Shown: piece after piece, positions 7,793 through 16,259 of the stretch
Position numbering within the stretch: the stretch's first letter is position 1
How the letters are laid out: each line of letters begins with the position of its first letter
DNA from: Planctomycetota bacterium
GTDB lineage: Bacteria > Planctomycetota > Planctomycetia > Pirellulales > Pirellulaceae
Length of the DNA stretch: 42,124 nucleotides
Reading direction: 5' to 3'
Assembly (NCBI GenBank): GCA_963204965.1
Contig: CAUJKA010000163.1
Location: 1-42,124 of the forward strand
Made by a program: the position numbers and the translations under genes
Notes under the pieces: model-generated
Database searches by the model: none
What the model was told of the DNA's origin: nothing
Seen by the model: only the letters and a program-made list of their open reading frames with translations

Positions 7793-7832
7793 ATTCTAAA
7801 GGCAATGTTAGTCTCTGGAGTTGTAGCTCAAC

Positions 7833-8408
7833 GTGAACACTGAACCCAAGCAGGAACGTAAGTCAAATTCACTACGGAGCCTGTTAGGGTGCCTCGGGGT
7901 AATCGCTATCCTAGGTTGTGGGCTTGCTTGGGGTGTCAACTATGTGCGCGAGCGAGCAAGGCTGTCGCACGAACGTTCAATGAAAGAGTTTCGGGAAAGT
8001 ACTTTCCAGGCGGTCAAGCAAGGCAGGTCTGCTGCATACATAATGGACTCGAAGCTCTTACCGATGTTAGCCGAGGACGCCGATTGTAGGAGCATAGTGA
8101 CCCGTCTGGACTTCTTTTCAATGACAATTGATCCTTCAGACGCCGTATTCGTCGGGGAGCTTTCTAACGTAACTTCGATGAGTTTCTACTGCACAAGTGG
8201 TACCATGGAGCTTTTGATTGCCGCAGAGAAGCTTCCAATCACGAAACTCTATTTTGAAATGGCCGATCTGTCAGACGAGTCATTTATGATTCTCAAGCGT
8301 TTTCCCCAATTGAAGCAAGTGCGTATCGAGCATGTTGTGAAAGAGTGGTGGATCGAGTCACTGAGATCCGAGCTGCCTAATGTGAATGTTGAAGCCCCGA
8401 ATCAATAG
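7833..8408 (+). CDS. Hypothetical membrane-anchored protein with leucine-rich-repeat-like end
   Basis: 191 residues from a GTG start. One helix (about 17-36) follows a basic N-terminus, so the protein is probably anchored facing outwards. The C-terminal half has spaced Leu/Phe strands (ITKLYFEMADLSDESFMILKR and LKQVRIEHV) that resemble degenerate leucine-rich repeats. It follows two other small membrane proteins on the same strand. No named function can be supported. Confidence 0.6.
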   Translation: MNTEPKQERKSNSLRSLLGCLGVIAILGCGLAWGVNYVRERARLSHERSMKEFRESTFQAVKQGRSAAYIMDSKLLPMLAEDADCRSIVTRLDFFSMTIDPSDAVFVGELSNVTSMSFYCTSGTMELLIAAEKLPITKLYFEMADLSDESFMILKRFPQLKQVRIEHVVKEWWIESLRSELPNVNVEAPNQ

Positions 8409-8416
8409 TTCTAAAT

Positions 8417-8444
8417 CTTGCGATATTCCCCTTGCGATATTCCC
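8417..8444 (+). repeat. Tandem 14-base duplication
   Basis: CTTGCGATATTCCC occurs twice back to back (8417-8430 and 8431-8444), just after the stop of the preceding gene, and a third copy starts (CTT). It could come from replication slippage. Confidence 0.75.
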
Positions 8445-8610
8445 CTTGGACAGCAAATCCGCAGAGGGCAGAGTTGTTGATGTGACTTGAGACGAGCTAT
8501 ACTGGTTTGGCCTCCCAGATTCAAATCAATTCTTGTTGCCGCGAAATCTCTTTTCAGTTCTAACTCCCGGATCGCAAATTGCGCTTTACTGACTCTTGGT
8601 GACTTTCTTG

Positions 8611-11184
8611 ATGTACTCTGTATCCAAACGAATTCAGCTTGTGTGTCTGGCGATCGTCGTGATTGCTCCTCAGGGGTTTTCAGCACAGAATAAGGTTGAG
8701 CAAACAAGCAACGCAGAGGGATCGTTAAAACAACTGCCGGAACATGTGGTTCAGTTCTTTAAGGAAAACTGCATCCAATGCCACTCGACCAATTCCAAAG
8801 AGTCCGAATTCAAGATCGACCGTAGCTTGCAGCCTCAATTTGGCGATGCAGCGCTGCGAGCCCGATGGGCTGAGATCGTCAATGTGCTCAATAGCCATGA
8901 AATGCCTCCCGAGGATCAGCCTCAACCCAAAGTCCAACAAGTCACCGAAGTCGTTGATTGGATCACTGCTCAGATTGTCGACGCCGAAAAGCGATTGCGC
9001 GAGAATAGCGTAGTAATGCGAAGATTGAACCGCACCGAGTACCAAAACAGCATTCGAGAATTAACAGGCGTTGAAGTCGATGTCGACTCGTTTCCGCAGG
9101 ATCCCTTGGCGAGCGGTTTTGACAATATTGGATCTGCCTTAACTTTTTCGCCGATGCAGATGGAGCTCTATCTAGAAGCGGCTGGGCGTGTCATGTCAAA
9201 GGCTCTGGTAGAAGGTCCTCGTCCACCGACAGTTCGATGGCGATTCGAAATCGACTCGGGCGACTCGGACTCGAATCGCGTTAACGTCGATGGCCAGCGT
9301 CCGATCGTCAACGGTGGACGCAATGAAGTGATTGAAGGCTTGAAGTTGGTTCATCACGATTCTTGGGACAAGAAGCTGAACGTCCGCGACTTTGCGATGA
9401 AAAATGCCGGGAAGTACATCGTGCGTATCCGAGCCGCTGGACGTATTCCGAAGCGAGACGAAGTAGTTGAGTCTGCGCGAGTGATTCTGCAAAACCGATT
9501 TGAAGACCAGATGAAGCAAAAGCCCGATGGCGAAAAGTGGCATCGTCAACAGATGGAACGCGACTTGGCTCATTTCAGCAAGGATACGATATACGATTAT
9601 GGCCCGGTGCGAATGAAGCTGATTCAAGATCTCGGTGGTCAGCCTCGCACCGTAGCTGAACTGGACGTTCCCGCGACTCGCGATCAACCGCAAGAGTACG
9701 AAATCGTTGTGCCCTTTACGTCACAACGGGCTGGCGTGACGATCGAGTATGCCTATTCCATTCCCAAAGTCTTGGAGAACTTTTGGCTTCAGTCGAGCGA
9801 TCACTTTGCGAGGCCCGAACTGTTGGTTGACTGGATTGAGCTGGAAGGGCCAGTCAATGAAGCTTGGCCTCCCAAATCGCACCAACTGTTAATGCCTGAA
9901 GAGATCACACCCACAAACGAAGATCAATTGGTCGAAAAGACCATCGGCAAGTTCGTCCGCCGCGCATTTCGTCGTCCAGTGGCTCGCGATGAAGCGGCGG
10001 CTTATGTGAAGATCTACAAGCAAGCTCGTCAAGACGATCAATCGATTGTAAGCTCGCTGCGAGCCGCGTTGAGCGCCGTACTGGTTTCGCCGAACTTTCT
10101 TTACATTGTGGAGAATGCGCCGAGCGACTCGAAAGCACAGCCTCGCGTGAGCGCCTATGAATTGGCTTCGCGATTGTCTTACTTCCTATGGTCCAGCCCG
10201 CCAGATGCTGCTCTCATGCAGGCCGCGGATCGATCGCAGTTGTTGAAGCCGAATGTCCTGCGAGAGCAACTACAGCGGATGTTAGCCGATCCACGTAGCG
10301 AGCAATTGGTACAGAACTTCGCCGATCAGTGGTTGGGCTTGCGACAAGTGGGAGCAAACCCGCCAGCTCCCGATCTTTATCCGCACTACGATCGACATCT
10401 TGAACTATCGATGATCGAAGAGGGCAGGGCACTCTTTCGCACGATACTGCGAGAAAAGCGAAATGTCTTGGATTTCGTGGATCCACAATACGTTGTCATC
10501 AATGAACGGCTGGCAAGATTCTATGAGATCCCCGATGTGCGCGGCGATCACTTCCGTGAAGTCGCTGTGCCCAAGGATTCGGCTCGAGCCGGTATCTTGA
10601 CTCAGACAGCGATGCTAACGATCACTTCCAACGGGACTCGAACATCTCCTGTCAAACGTGGCACTTGGGTCTTAAGCAATGTCTTAGGAACCGATCCGGG
10701 ATTGCCAGTGGCCAACGCCGGTGACATTGCGCCAAAGGTTCCAGGAATTGATAAAGCGACTGTGCGGCAACGATTGCAGATCCATCGCGAACTGCCACAG
10801 TGCGCGCGATGTCATGACAAGATCGATCCCTTGGGTTTGGCTCTTGAGAACTTTAATGCGTCGGGCCAATATCGCGAGCAAGAAGGTTTTGGCTACAAAG
10901 GCCGCATCGAACGCAATGATCCACGCATTGATGCCAGTGCGAAACTGCCGGATGGAACGTTGATCGACGGACCAGTTCAATTGCGGCAGGCGATTCGCAA
11001 GCAGGAGGATCAGTTCCTGCGAAACCTGTCGCAAAAAATGTTGACTTACGCTCTCGGGCGGGAAACGACTTTGGCTGACGAGCCCACCATAGGCCAGATT
11101 GTCGCTCACACGAAGCAGCATGACTATCGTTTGGATAGTTTGATCGAAGCGATTGTGCTTTCCGAAGCCTTTCAAGCCTATTGA
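8611..11184 (+). CDS. DUF1592-type planctomycete cytochrome c protein
   Basis: 857 residues with an N-terminal signal peptide (about 1-24). Domain order is a planctomycete cytochrome c-like segment with CIQCH (54-58), DUF1587 (about 137-200, starting RRLNRTEY), a central beta-rich part, DUF1595 (about 450, RRAFRRPV), DUF1592 (about 515-640, ASRLSYFLWSSPPD), DUF1588 with a second CxxCH (CARCH, 731-735), and DUF1585 at the C-terminus. The two CxxCH motifs suggest covalent haem outside the cytoplasm. I preferred ATG 8611 to GTG 8596 because it puts the signal peptide at the N-terminus. It is followed 81 bases later by a DUF1552 gene, its usual planctomycete partner. The substrate is unknown. A role in electron transfer during polymer breakdown is often suspected but not shown here. 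Confidence 0.9.
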   Translation: MYSVSKRIQLVCLAIVVIAPQGFSAQNKVEQTSNAEGSLKQLPEHVVQFFKENCIQCHSTNSKESEFKIDRSLQPQFGDAALRARWAEIVNVLNSHEMPPEDQPQPKVQQVTEVVDWITAQIVDAEKRLRENSVVMRRLNRTEYQNSIRELTGVEVDVDSFPQDPLASGFDNIGSALTFSPMQMELYLEAAGRVMSKALVEGPRPPTVRWRFEIDSGDSDSNRVNVDGQRPIVNGGRNEVIEGLKLVHHDSWDKKLNVRDFAMKNAGKYIVRIRAAGRIPKRDEVVESARVILQNRFEDQMKQKPDGEKWHRQQMERDLAHFSKDTIYDYGPVRMKLIQDLGGQPRTVAELDVPATRDQPQEYEIVVPFTSQRAGVTIEYAYSIPKVLENFWLQSSDHFARPELLVDWIELEGPVNEAWPPKSHQLLMPEEITPTNEDQLVEKTIGKFVRRAFRRPVARDEAAAYVKIYKQARQDDQSIVSSLRAALSAVLVSPNFLYIVENAPSDSKAQPRVSAYELASRLSYFLWSSPPDAALMQAADRSQLLKPNVLREQLQRMLADPRSEQLVQNFADQWLGLRQVGANPPAPDLYPHYDRHLELSMIEEGRALFRTILREKRNVLDFVDPQYVVINERLARFYEIPDVRGDHFREVAVPKDSARAGILTQTAMLTITSNGTRTSPVKRGTWVLSNVLGTDPGLPVANAGDIAPKVPGIDKATVRQRLQIHRELPQCARCHDKIDPLGLALENFNASGQYREQEGFGYKGRIERNDPRIDASAKLPDGTLIDGPVQLRQAIRKQEDQFLRNLSQKMLTYALGRETTLADEPTIGQIVAHTKQHDYRLDSLIEAIVLSEAFQAY

Positions 11185-11265
11185 GAAAATGTTTTTGACT
11201 GTTTAGCCTCGCAGAAACGATCGTACACAATAGAAAACTAGCTTAACCGCTCAGTGGATCAAAGT

Positions 11266-12615
11266 ATGAGTTCAACTTTTCAACATCGATCTCTCTCGCG
11301 TCGTCATGTGCTCCGCGCGGCCGGAGTGGCGTTGGCATTGCCTTGGCTCAATGCCATGTCGCCGAAAGTTAATGCCGCTGATTCCAAATTTAAGCCTTGG
11401 AAGAAGTCGCAGGCCAGCGAGCCGCGTGTGATCTTCTGCTACGTGCCCAACGGCGTCAACATTCGGCAATGGATGCCCGAAGGCGAAGGTGTGGGATACG
11501 AACTCTCGCCAACCTTGAAGGTGTTGGAAGAGGTGCGCGACGACTTTACTGTCGTAACGGGCTTGGGGCATCCGCGATGTACTGGTGGCCATAGCGGTGC
11601 AGATACATGGTTGACCGGAGCCGACTTGAAAGCGATTCCTGGCAAGGATTATGCGAATACGATCTCCATCGATCAACTGATCGCCGAACATCACGGTGCG
11701 CAAACTCGATTCTCTTCTCTGCAATGGTCGGATCTTTCGGGTACGGGTTCTGCTGGTCACACTCACACGCTTTCGTTTGATCGCACCGGAACGCCATTGC
11801 CCGCCGAGGACTCGCCGCGACGCATCTTTGAACGCTTGTTTGTGCCCGAATCCAGCAAGGACCGCGAAGAGACCCTGCGGCGCTACGGCGAGAAGCGTTC
11901 GATCCTCGACAATGTGCTCGACGAATCCAATCGACTTTCCAAACGGATCGGCAAAGAGGATCAGCGTAAGCTAGACGAGTACTTGAGCAGCGTGCGCAGT
12001 ACCGAGCAGCGAATTGAGAGATTGGAGCAGTGGATCGATCGTCCGAAGCCAGAGGTAGACGGTAGTTTGTTGCAACTAGCTATGCAGCCTCACAACGCTC
12101 ATGATCGACCGATGTGGATCGACGTGATGCTCGAGCTAGCCTATTTGTCCTTTGCAACCGATTCAACGCGCGTGATCAGCTTTGAATGGTCGCGGGAAGC
12201 CGGTGGATTTGGGGGTGGTGGCGAGAATCATCACGAGCTTTCGCATCACGGCGGTGACGCGGGAATGTTGGAGAAGTTAGCCACTATCGATCGTTTTCAT
12301 TTGACTCGGTTGAAACGATTCATTCAGTTCCTCAAGCAGACCAGCGAAAGCGATCAAACGATGCTCGACAACACCGTAGTTGTCTTTGGGTCGGGCATGA
12401 ACAGCGGCGAAGGCGGCGATCACTCTCCCAAGAATCTTCCTTTGATCGTAGCTGGTGGGAAGAGTTTTGGATTGAAGCACAATCGACATCTCAAGTTTGA
12501 CACCGCCCAGCATCCGCCGCTGGCCAACTTGCTTTTGGAAATCGCTCAGCGAACCGGTGTTGAAACCGACAAGTTTAGCGATTCAACCAGCGTGCTTAGC
12601 GAGCTCCGCGGTTAA
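11266..12615 (+). CDS. DUF1552 protein with Tat signal
   Basis: 449 residues. The N-terminus carries a twin-arginine signal (SRRHVLRAAG then a hydrophobic run to about 30), so it should be exported folded. The body matches the DUF1552 family: VIFCYVPNGVNIRQWMP, LSPTLKVLEEVRDDFTVVTGL, HSGADTWLTG. The C-terminal FGSGMNSGEGGDHSPKNLPLIVAGG looks like that of the sulfatase-related DUF1501 group. GTG 11254 is an alternative start four codons upstream. It forms a two-gene unit with the DUF1592 cytochrome. The reaction is unknown. Confidence 0.9.
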   Translation: MSSTFQHRSLSRRHVLRAAGVALALPWLNAMSPKVNAADSKFKPWKKSQASEPRVIFCYVPNGVNIRQWMPEGEGVGYELSPTLKVLEEVRDDFTVVTGLGHPRCTGGHSGADTWLTGADLKAIPGKDYANTISIDQLIAEHHGAQTRFSSLQWSDLSGTGSAGHTHTLSFDRTGTPLPAEDSPRRIFERLFVPESSKDREETLRRYGEKRSILDNVLDESNRLSKRIGKEDQRKLDEYLSSVRSTEQRIERLEQWIDRPKPEVDGSLLQLAMQPHNAHDRPMWIDVMLELAYLSFATDSTRVISFEWSREAGGFGGGGENHHELSHHGGDAGMLEKLATIDRFHLTRLKRFIQFLKQTSESDQTMLDNTVVVFGSGMNSGEGGDHSPKNLPLIVAGGKSFGLKHNRHLKFDTAQHPPLANLLLEIAQRTGVETDKFSDSTSVLSELRG

Positions 12616-12658
12616 CCAGCTAACAAAGAAAAATGAGTGAGTTCGTGGTGGCCAAATC

Positions 12659-13039
12659 TTGAATGCTAACGTGGGTAACCCTTACGAGACAACGGGTAGC
12701 TCGACAACCGCTGTTACGGCAACTTCGATACGCCAAAGATGGTTCGTCCTTGTCTTCATTGTTTGTGGTTTGGCCTCGTGGGCATCGTTGGCATAGGCGA
12801 TTAAAGACGTCCGAATTCAGCAAGAACCGGGCTACGAACCGATTGTGAATGACGTTGGTCTCTGGGCCTGCGCTATTGGTGGCTGGCTTGCTGCCGCATG
12901 TGTAGTCTTGGGTGTCTGTACCGCGATACGCCAACGATGGCATCCATGGAAAGTGTCGCTCGCATATCTCATAGCTGGTGCGATTGTCTGCTATCCCGCA
13001 GGCTCAATTACCTTGCTGTATTTGACAGGCGAACTTTGA
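12659..13039 (+). pseudogene. Small membrane protein gene interrupted by an in-frame TAG
   Basis: Reading from TTG 12659 (or GTG 12671), one frame gives MNANVGNPYETTGSS, a hydrophilic stretch and the helix RWFVLVFIVCGLASWASLA. It then hits TAG at 12794-12796 and continues in the same frame as AIKDVRIQQEPGYEPIVNDVG with two more helices to TGA after YLTGEL. The NPYE start and the continuous helix pattern on both sides of the stop suggest one original protein of about 125 residues. GTG 12845 could restart the second part, but this would drop the linker. A nonsense mutation, a sequencing error or readthrough are all possible. I prefer the first two. Confidence 0.6.
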
Positions 13040-13071
13040 TTGGCGTGTACATTATTAAACTTGGAGCACTT

Positions 13072-13581
13072 ATGACTCATGCAATCTCGTTAATGCGGCA
13101 TCTTGCTGGGGATGATACCGATATTGGTAGGGCTCCACCGAAGATTGACGCGTGGATTGATTCACTTGCTATGCCAATCGATATCAAGCGGATGCTGCAG
13201 TGGACATGGCCACGTACTCCGATACTCATTGGCAACATCGAGTTCACCGATCCAGTTGGGATGTTTCACTTTGATCACCGCGACAAGATGATTGAAGAAT
13301 CATTGTTTCCCATAGGGCAAGGGATTAACGGCGACCCATTCTTGATTGACTTTTCCACACCGGATGGCCCGGTTGGTTTTCTTTGCCTTCAAGAGTTCTA
13401 CGGTGACAAGTACATCCGAGATGTTTTCCAGCCCACATTTCGAACACTCGCTTCCTACTTCCATCGCGTGATGCTTAGACATTACTTGCCCTTCGACTAT
13501 TACGAAGCAAAGGACATGATTGAGTTTCTTCGCGAAGAGAGTGAACACGACTCGTTTCCTCCTTTTCACCGAATCCGTTAG
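13072..13581 (+). CDS. SUKH/SMI1-KNR4-like hypothetical protein
   Basis: 169 residues, soluble, no signal peptide. The stretch SLFPIGQGINGDPFLIDF, then GPVGFLCLQEF and a terminal FRTLASYFHRVM, follows the SMI1/KNR4 (SUKH) pattern 'FPIG-GD-hydrophobic strand-GPV-late helix'. SUKH proteins are commonly immunity proteins against contact-dependent or secreted nuclease toxins, but no toxin gene is visible nearby. The start at ATG 13072 is supported by GGAG six bases upstream. An earlier in-frame ATG at 12898 lies inside the preceding membrane gene. The family call is by eye and tentative. Confidence 0.55.
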   Translation: MTHAISLMRHLAGDDTDIGRAPPKIDAWIDSLAMPIDIKRMLQWTWPRTPILIGNIEFTDPVGMFHFDHRDKMIEESLFPIGQGINGDPFLIDFSTPDGPVGFLCLQEFYGDKYIRDVFQPTFRTLASYFHRVMLRHYLPFDYYEAKDMIEFLREESEHDSFPPFHRIR

Positions 13582-13611
13582 CAATTGGCAAATGGCGAAT
13601 CGCTAAGACAG

Positions 13612-13894
13612 AAAAACACGTAGGTCACAGAGAGGGAATGAATGGCGACAGGGATGTTGCGGTTCGAATGGAGACGTTCGAGATGGTTGCATAAGACGCT
13701 CACCGCCGAACCATTCTGGTGTTGGACCCGGGTTGCGCTTGGCTCGCGGGACTCGCCGCGCTAACCCGGGGCTGTAGAGTGTCGCCACTTCGTGGCTGGT
13801 CGTTTTAAGCTTGATGGAATGTCGGTAGCGGAAAGCGTTGAGCTTCGAAGATTCTAAGGTTTGAAATCTCTGTGATCTCCGTGCCTCTGTGTTT
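13612..13894. repeat. R2 inverted pair enclosing a CCCGGG hairpin (R4)
   Basis: A forward R2 copy (13612-13637, ending GGTCACAGAGAGGGA) faces a reverse copy (13866-13894; ATCTCTGTGATCTCCGTGCC, then TCTGTGTTT). Between them ACCCGGGTT (13726-13734) and AACCCGGGG (13763-13771) pair to form a hairpin across a 28-base arm containing CTCGCGGGACTCGCCGCG. This composite fills most of the 490-base gap between genes. I see no gene there. Confidence 0.6.
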
Positions 13895-14072
13895 AATTGC
13901 TTTTTCTACATTAATCTTCTGTATATGGGACACGTATCTTCAAAGAGTTTTGTGGATTAGAAACTTCCGTGCAAATTCTGTTTGAACGTCAATGATTACC
14001 TCTGTACACTGAAGCCAACTTTCATGTTTCACTTGTCCAATTCGTATAGACCAAATGATTGGGAGCAAAGAA

Positions 14073-14528
14073 ATGGTTAGTCGAGCTGCATATGTGCTAT
14101 CGTTCGTCTTGATGTTTGCATGCGCACTGGCTTGGAGTGATGACCGTGAAGCTGCGCCAACTAAGCAGATGTCACTTGAGCGAGCGGTTTTGGACTTTAA
14201 TGAAGATTCGGATGCGGATCGCGAGAAGCTCGGGCTGCTGAGGCTAACTGAAATGGAAGTATTGGCCGCAATTCACTCGACAATCGGCATGAAGTACGAA
14301 GACTATAAGCTCTTCAAAGAGATTGCTGAAACCAAGAAGCTTCCAGCGAATGCTAAGCTAGTTCTCTATCGACGTAGTTTCGCGAATGGTTACAAAACTG
14401 CGGTTTGGAAAATCGAGCTGTCCATCAAGAAGAGTGACAAGGAGTACGCTCAAATCGAAGTACGAAATCAATATCTGTCGACCGAAAGAGACATCCCACA
14501 ACTGAACGCAATGAAGTCTTCGAAGTAA
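14073..14528 (+). CDS. Hypothetical exported protein
   Basis: 151 residues. The first 22 (MVSRAAYVLSFVLMFACALA and two more) are a signal peptide. The remainder is charged and mostly helical then beta-rich, with no motif I know. ATG 14055 is an alternative start. I prefer 14073 because GGGAG lies just upstream and the signal peptide then begins at residue 1. It is flanked on both sides by R2 repeats and has no operon partner. Confidence 0.6.
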   Translation: MVSRAAYVLSFVLMFACALAWSDDREAAPTKQMSLERAVLDFNEDSDADREKLGLLRLTEMEVLAAIHSTIGMKYEDYKLFKEIAETKKLPANAKLVLYRRSFANGYKTAVWKIELSIKKSDKEYAQIEVRNQYLSTERDIPQLNAMKSSK

Positions 14529-14565
14529 CCCCTGCTATTTTCGCTGCGAGGACTTCGATTTTGAA

Positions 14566-14680
14566 ATCTCTGTGGCTCTGTGTTTCAATCTTCAGTTCTT
14601 CTTTTTCTTCTTCTTAGCGTACTCACATTCCCGGAATTAGAAGAAGGTAAAACACAGAGGCTCAGAGGTCACAGAGGGAG
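14566..14680. repeat. R2 inverted pair with inner hairpin
   Basis: A reverse R2 copy (14566-14584, CTCTGTGGCTCTGTGTTT) and a forward copy (14649-14680, ACACAGAGG...TCACAGAGGG) are inverted around a second dyad, CTTCTTCT (14607-14614) with AGAAGAAG (14639-14646). The whole could fold as a nested stem. It sits between two small genes, 37 bases after one and 22 bases before the other. Confidence 0.65.
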
Positions 14681-14702
14681 GAAGTTCACATGAAAGAGTG
14701 CT

Positions 14703-15257
14703 GTGACATCGAGTAATTACGGTTGGATTTCGATTGACCCCCACGAGCTCATTCTTGAAGGGCGCGGTGGTAAGGTGACCATGGAGGTGGACGCGTTTCT
14801 CCCTTCGCCTTCAACTCTTGCGTGTTCCGATGCGTTGGCAATGACAATGACTGTTACAATTGACAGTCCTAACAGCGGTCCGCCCATGAGCGTCAGCATC
14901 AAGCATGCGCTCTACGGTTCGATTACTTCGATACACGAGCGATTACGTGCATTTTCAGCAGGAAGGGCTGCTGATGTTACCATTGAGGCGGTTGGTCTAC
15001 GGTTGAAGTTGTACTCGCATAGTTTTGGTGCGAGGTCAGGGACCTGCGTGTCAGGCGACGTTTCTTCAGTTTCGGAAACCGATAACTTTCCGTGGCCCAA
15101 GGCAGGCATCGGAGATCGCCTGCTTCTAGAGCGCGAGGCGGCTTTTCGTTTGCAATTCGGGTTCCTGACGAGCGTAGTTGATCCGCCATACGTAACAAGG
15201 TTTGCCGAAAGCGCCCGTCGACTTATGGAATACATCGAGTCCTTTAGAGCGAAGTGA
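14703..15257 (+). CDS. Hypothetical cytosolic protein
   Basis: 184 residues with no signal or membrane segment. The N-terminus (GWISIDPHELILEGRGG then KVTMEVDAF) is strand-rich and Gly-poor after residue 25. The C-terminus (RFAESARRLMEYIESFRAK) is a helix. I recognise no family. A small lone beta protein of this kind in a repeat-separated array could be an immunity-type protein, but nothing here proves that. The GTG start at 14703 has a weak upstream purine run (GGGAGGAAG at about 14676). Confidence 0.55.
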   Translation: MTSSNYGWISIDPHELILEGRGGKVTMEVDAFLPSPSTLACSDALAMTMTVTIDSPNSGPPMSVSIKHALYGSITSIHERLRAFSAGRAADVTIEAVGLRLKLYSHSFGARSGTCVSGDVSSVSETDNFPWPKAGIGDRLLLEREAAFRLQFGFLTSVVDPPYVTRFAESARRLMEYIESFRAK

Positions 15258-15292
15258 GGTCGAACGTTTCCCTAACTGACAAGAGAGTAAAG

Positions 15293-15320
15293 CGCTCGGG
15301 CGCGGAGATCGCAGGGAGGG
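15293..15320 (+). repeat. Dispersed intergenic repeat R2, single copy
   Basis: GGGCGCGGAGATCGCAGGGA matches the forward R2 consensus CRCGGAGATCRCAGRGAGG. I see no reverse partner nearby. It lies between the genes ending at 15257 and starting at 15373. Confidence 0.5.
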
Positions 15321-15372
15321 AAGCTATACTAGTAGCGACGATTTAGTCGTTCCACGACGGCTCGGGGGCTTT

Positions 15373-15801
15373 TTGAGGTTAGGCCACAACTTGCGACTCA
15401 AGTACTCACTACGACTGTCCTTCCTGATTTTGACCGTGGTAGCCGTCGTCTTGGCTATGTGGATTCGAACATATTCGGTCCATGGATATTATTCCAATGG
15501 CAAGGTAGCTTGGGAGCAGTTTGAGAATCGAACGATCTTCATGAATGTGAAAGTGTCGAAGCGCGTGACATGGTTTCCGAGCGGAACGATCGCCATTGTT
15601 TGGACTCCAGCGGATGTGACGTACTATTCTCCCTCTGGTGATACTTTCAACGGTAACAACCGCAATGAAGTTGAAATGTGGGCCGGTCAATATCGCAATT
15701 TGCTTGACGAAGACAACGTAACGAATTCTGAAAGGCGACCACTTGAAAGTCTGCTGCTATGGTTCAATGCAAAGCTTCCCAAAATCAAAACGACGCCGTG
15801 A
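15373..15801 (+). CDS. Hypothetical membrane-anchored protein
   Basis: 142 residues from a TTG start. A basic N-terminus (LRLKYSLRLS) leads into one helix (about 14-32). The rest (SNGKVAWEQFENR and on) is soluble, strand-rich and probably outside. Many planctomycete small proteins share this 'RLSLRxLLxL helix plus outer domain' layout with no known role. Confidence 0.5.
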   Translation: MRLGHNLRLKYSLRLSFLILTVVAVVLAMWIRTYSVHGYYSNGKVAWEQFENRTIFMNVKVSKRVTWFPSGTIAIVWTPADVTYYSPSGDTFNGNNRNEVEMWAGQYRNLLDEDNVTNSERRPLESLLLWFNAKLPKIKTTP

Positions 15802-15803
15802 TT

Positions 15804-15822
15804 GCCGCGGTTCAATCGCGGC
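15804..15822 (+). repeat. GC-rich hairpin at the end of the gene
   Basis: GCCGCG (15804-15809) and CGCGGC (15817-15822) form a 6-base stem with a 7-base loop, starting right after the TGA of the preceding gene. It lacks a T-run, so it is at best a weak or Rho-assisted termination signal. Confidence 0.4.
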
Positions 15823-15877
15823 TTACGACACAGGAGAATCCAAAGTAGAGTATTCATCTGGTTCAGTCAGAGTAGTT

Positions 15878-16025
15878 CCTCCGCGCCTCTGCGTTTCATT
15901 CTCGTCTCCTTTCCCTTCTTCTCCGTTGCTCGCTCGCGAATTTGTAGACCGACTCAAGAACGCCCGAATAACATGATCGACCCGAAAAGAAGGCAAAACG
16001 CGGAGGCGCGGAGATCGCAGAGAGG
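15878..16025. repeat. R2 inverted pair upstream of the TPR gene
   Basis: A reverse copy (15878-15896, CCTCCGCGCCTCTGCGTTT) and a forward copy (15994-16025, AAAACGCGGAGGCGCGGAGA then TCGCAGAGAGG) are inverted with an inner CCTTCTT / AAGAAGG dyad, like the pair at 14566-14680. The rest of the 458-base gap to 16260 contains nothing I can name. Confidence 0.65.
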
Positions 16026-16259
16026 CTAGAACGGTAGGGATATGGAAGTTCCCTCCAGTTTCCGCAATGCATGGACACTATTGCTATCAGAGGGGCCGCA
16101 AAGTCGATTTAGGCGGCTCATCTTGCCGAAATGTGCCATCGGAGAATTCGAATCTTTGCTGTAGGCGGTCGAAACGGTAGACTGGTTACGGCAACCTATG
16201 GGAAATGCCGACTTAGCAGCTAGCAAATATTCTCTACTTTCCGAACGAGTGAAACAACG

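Noticed and set aside
13612..16025. Integron attC sites
   Set aside because: The R2 pairs lack the RYYYAAC/GTTRRRY core sites and no integrase is present.
15743..16029. Two frames of about 75 codons between the last small gene and the TPR gene
   Set aside because: They are made mostly of the R2 inverted pair and have no start signal.
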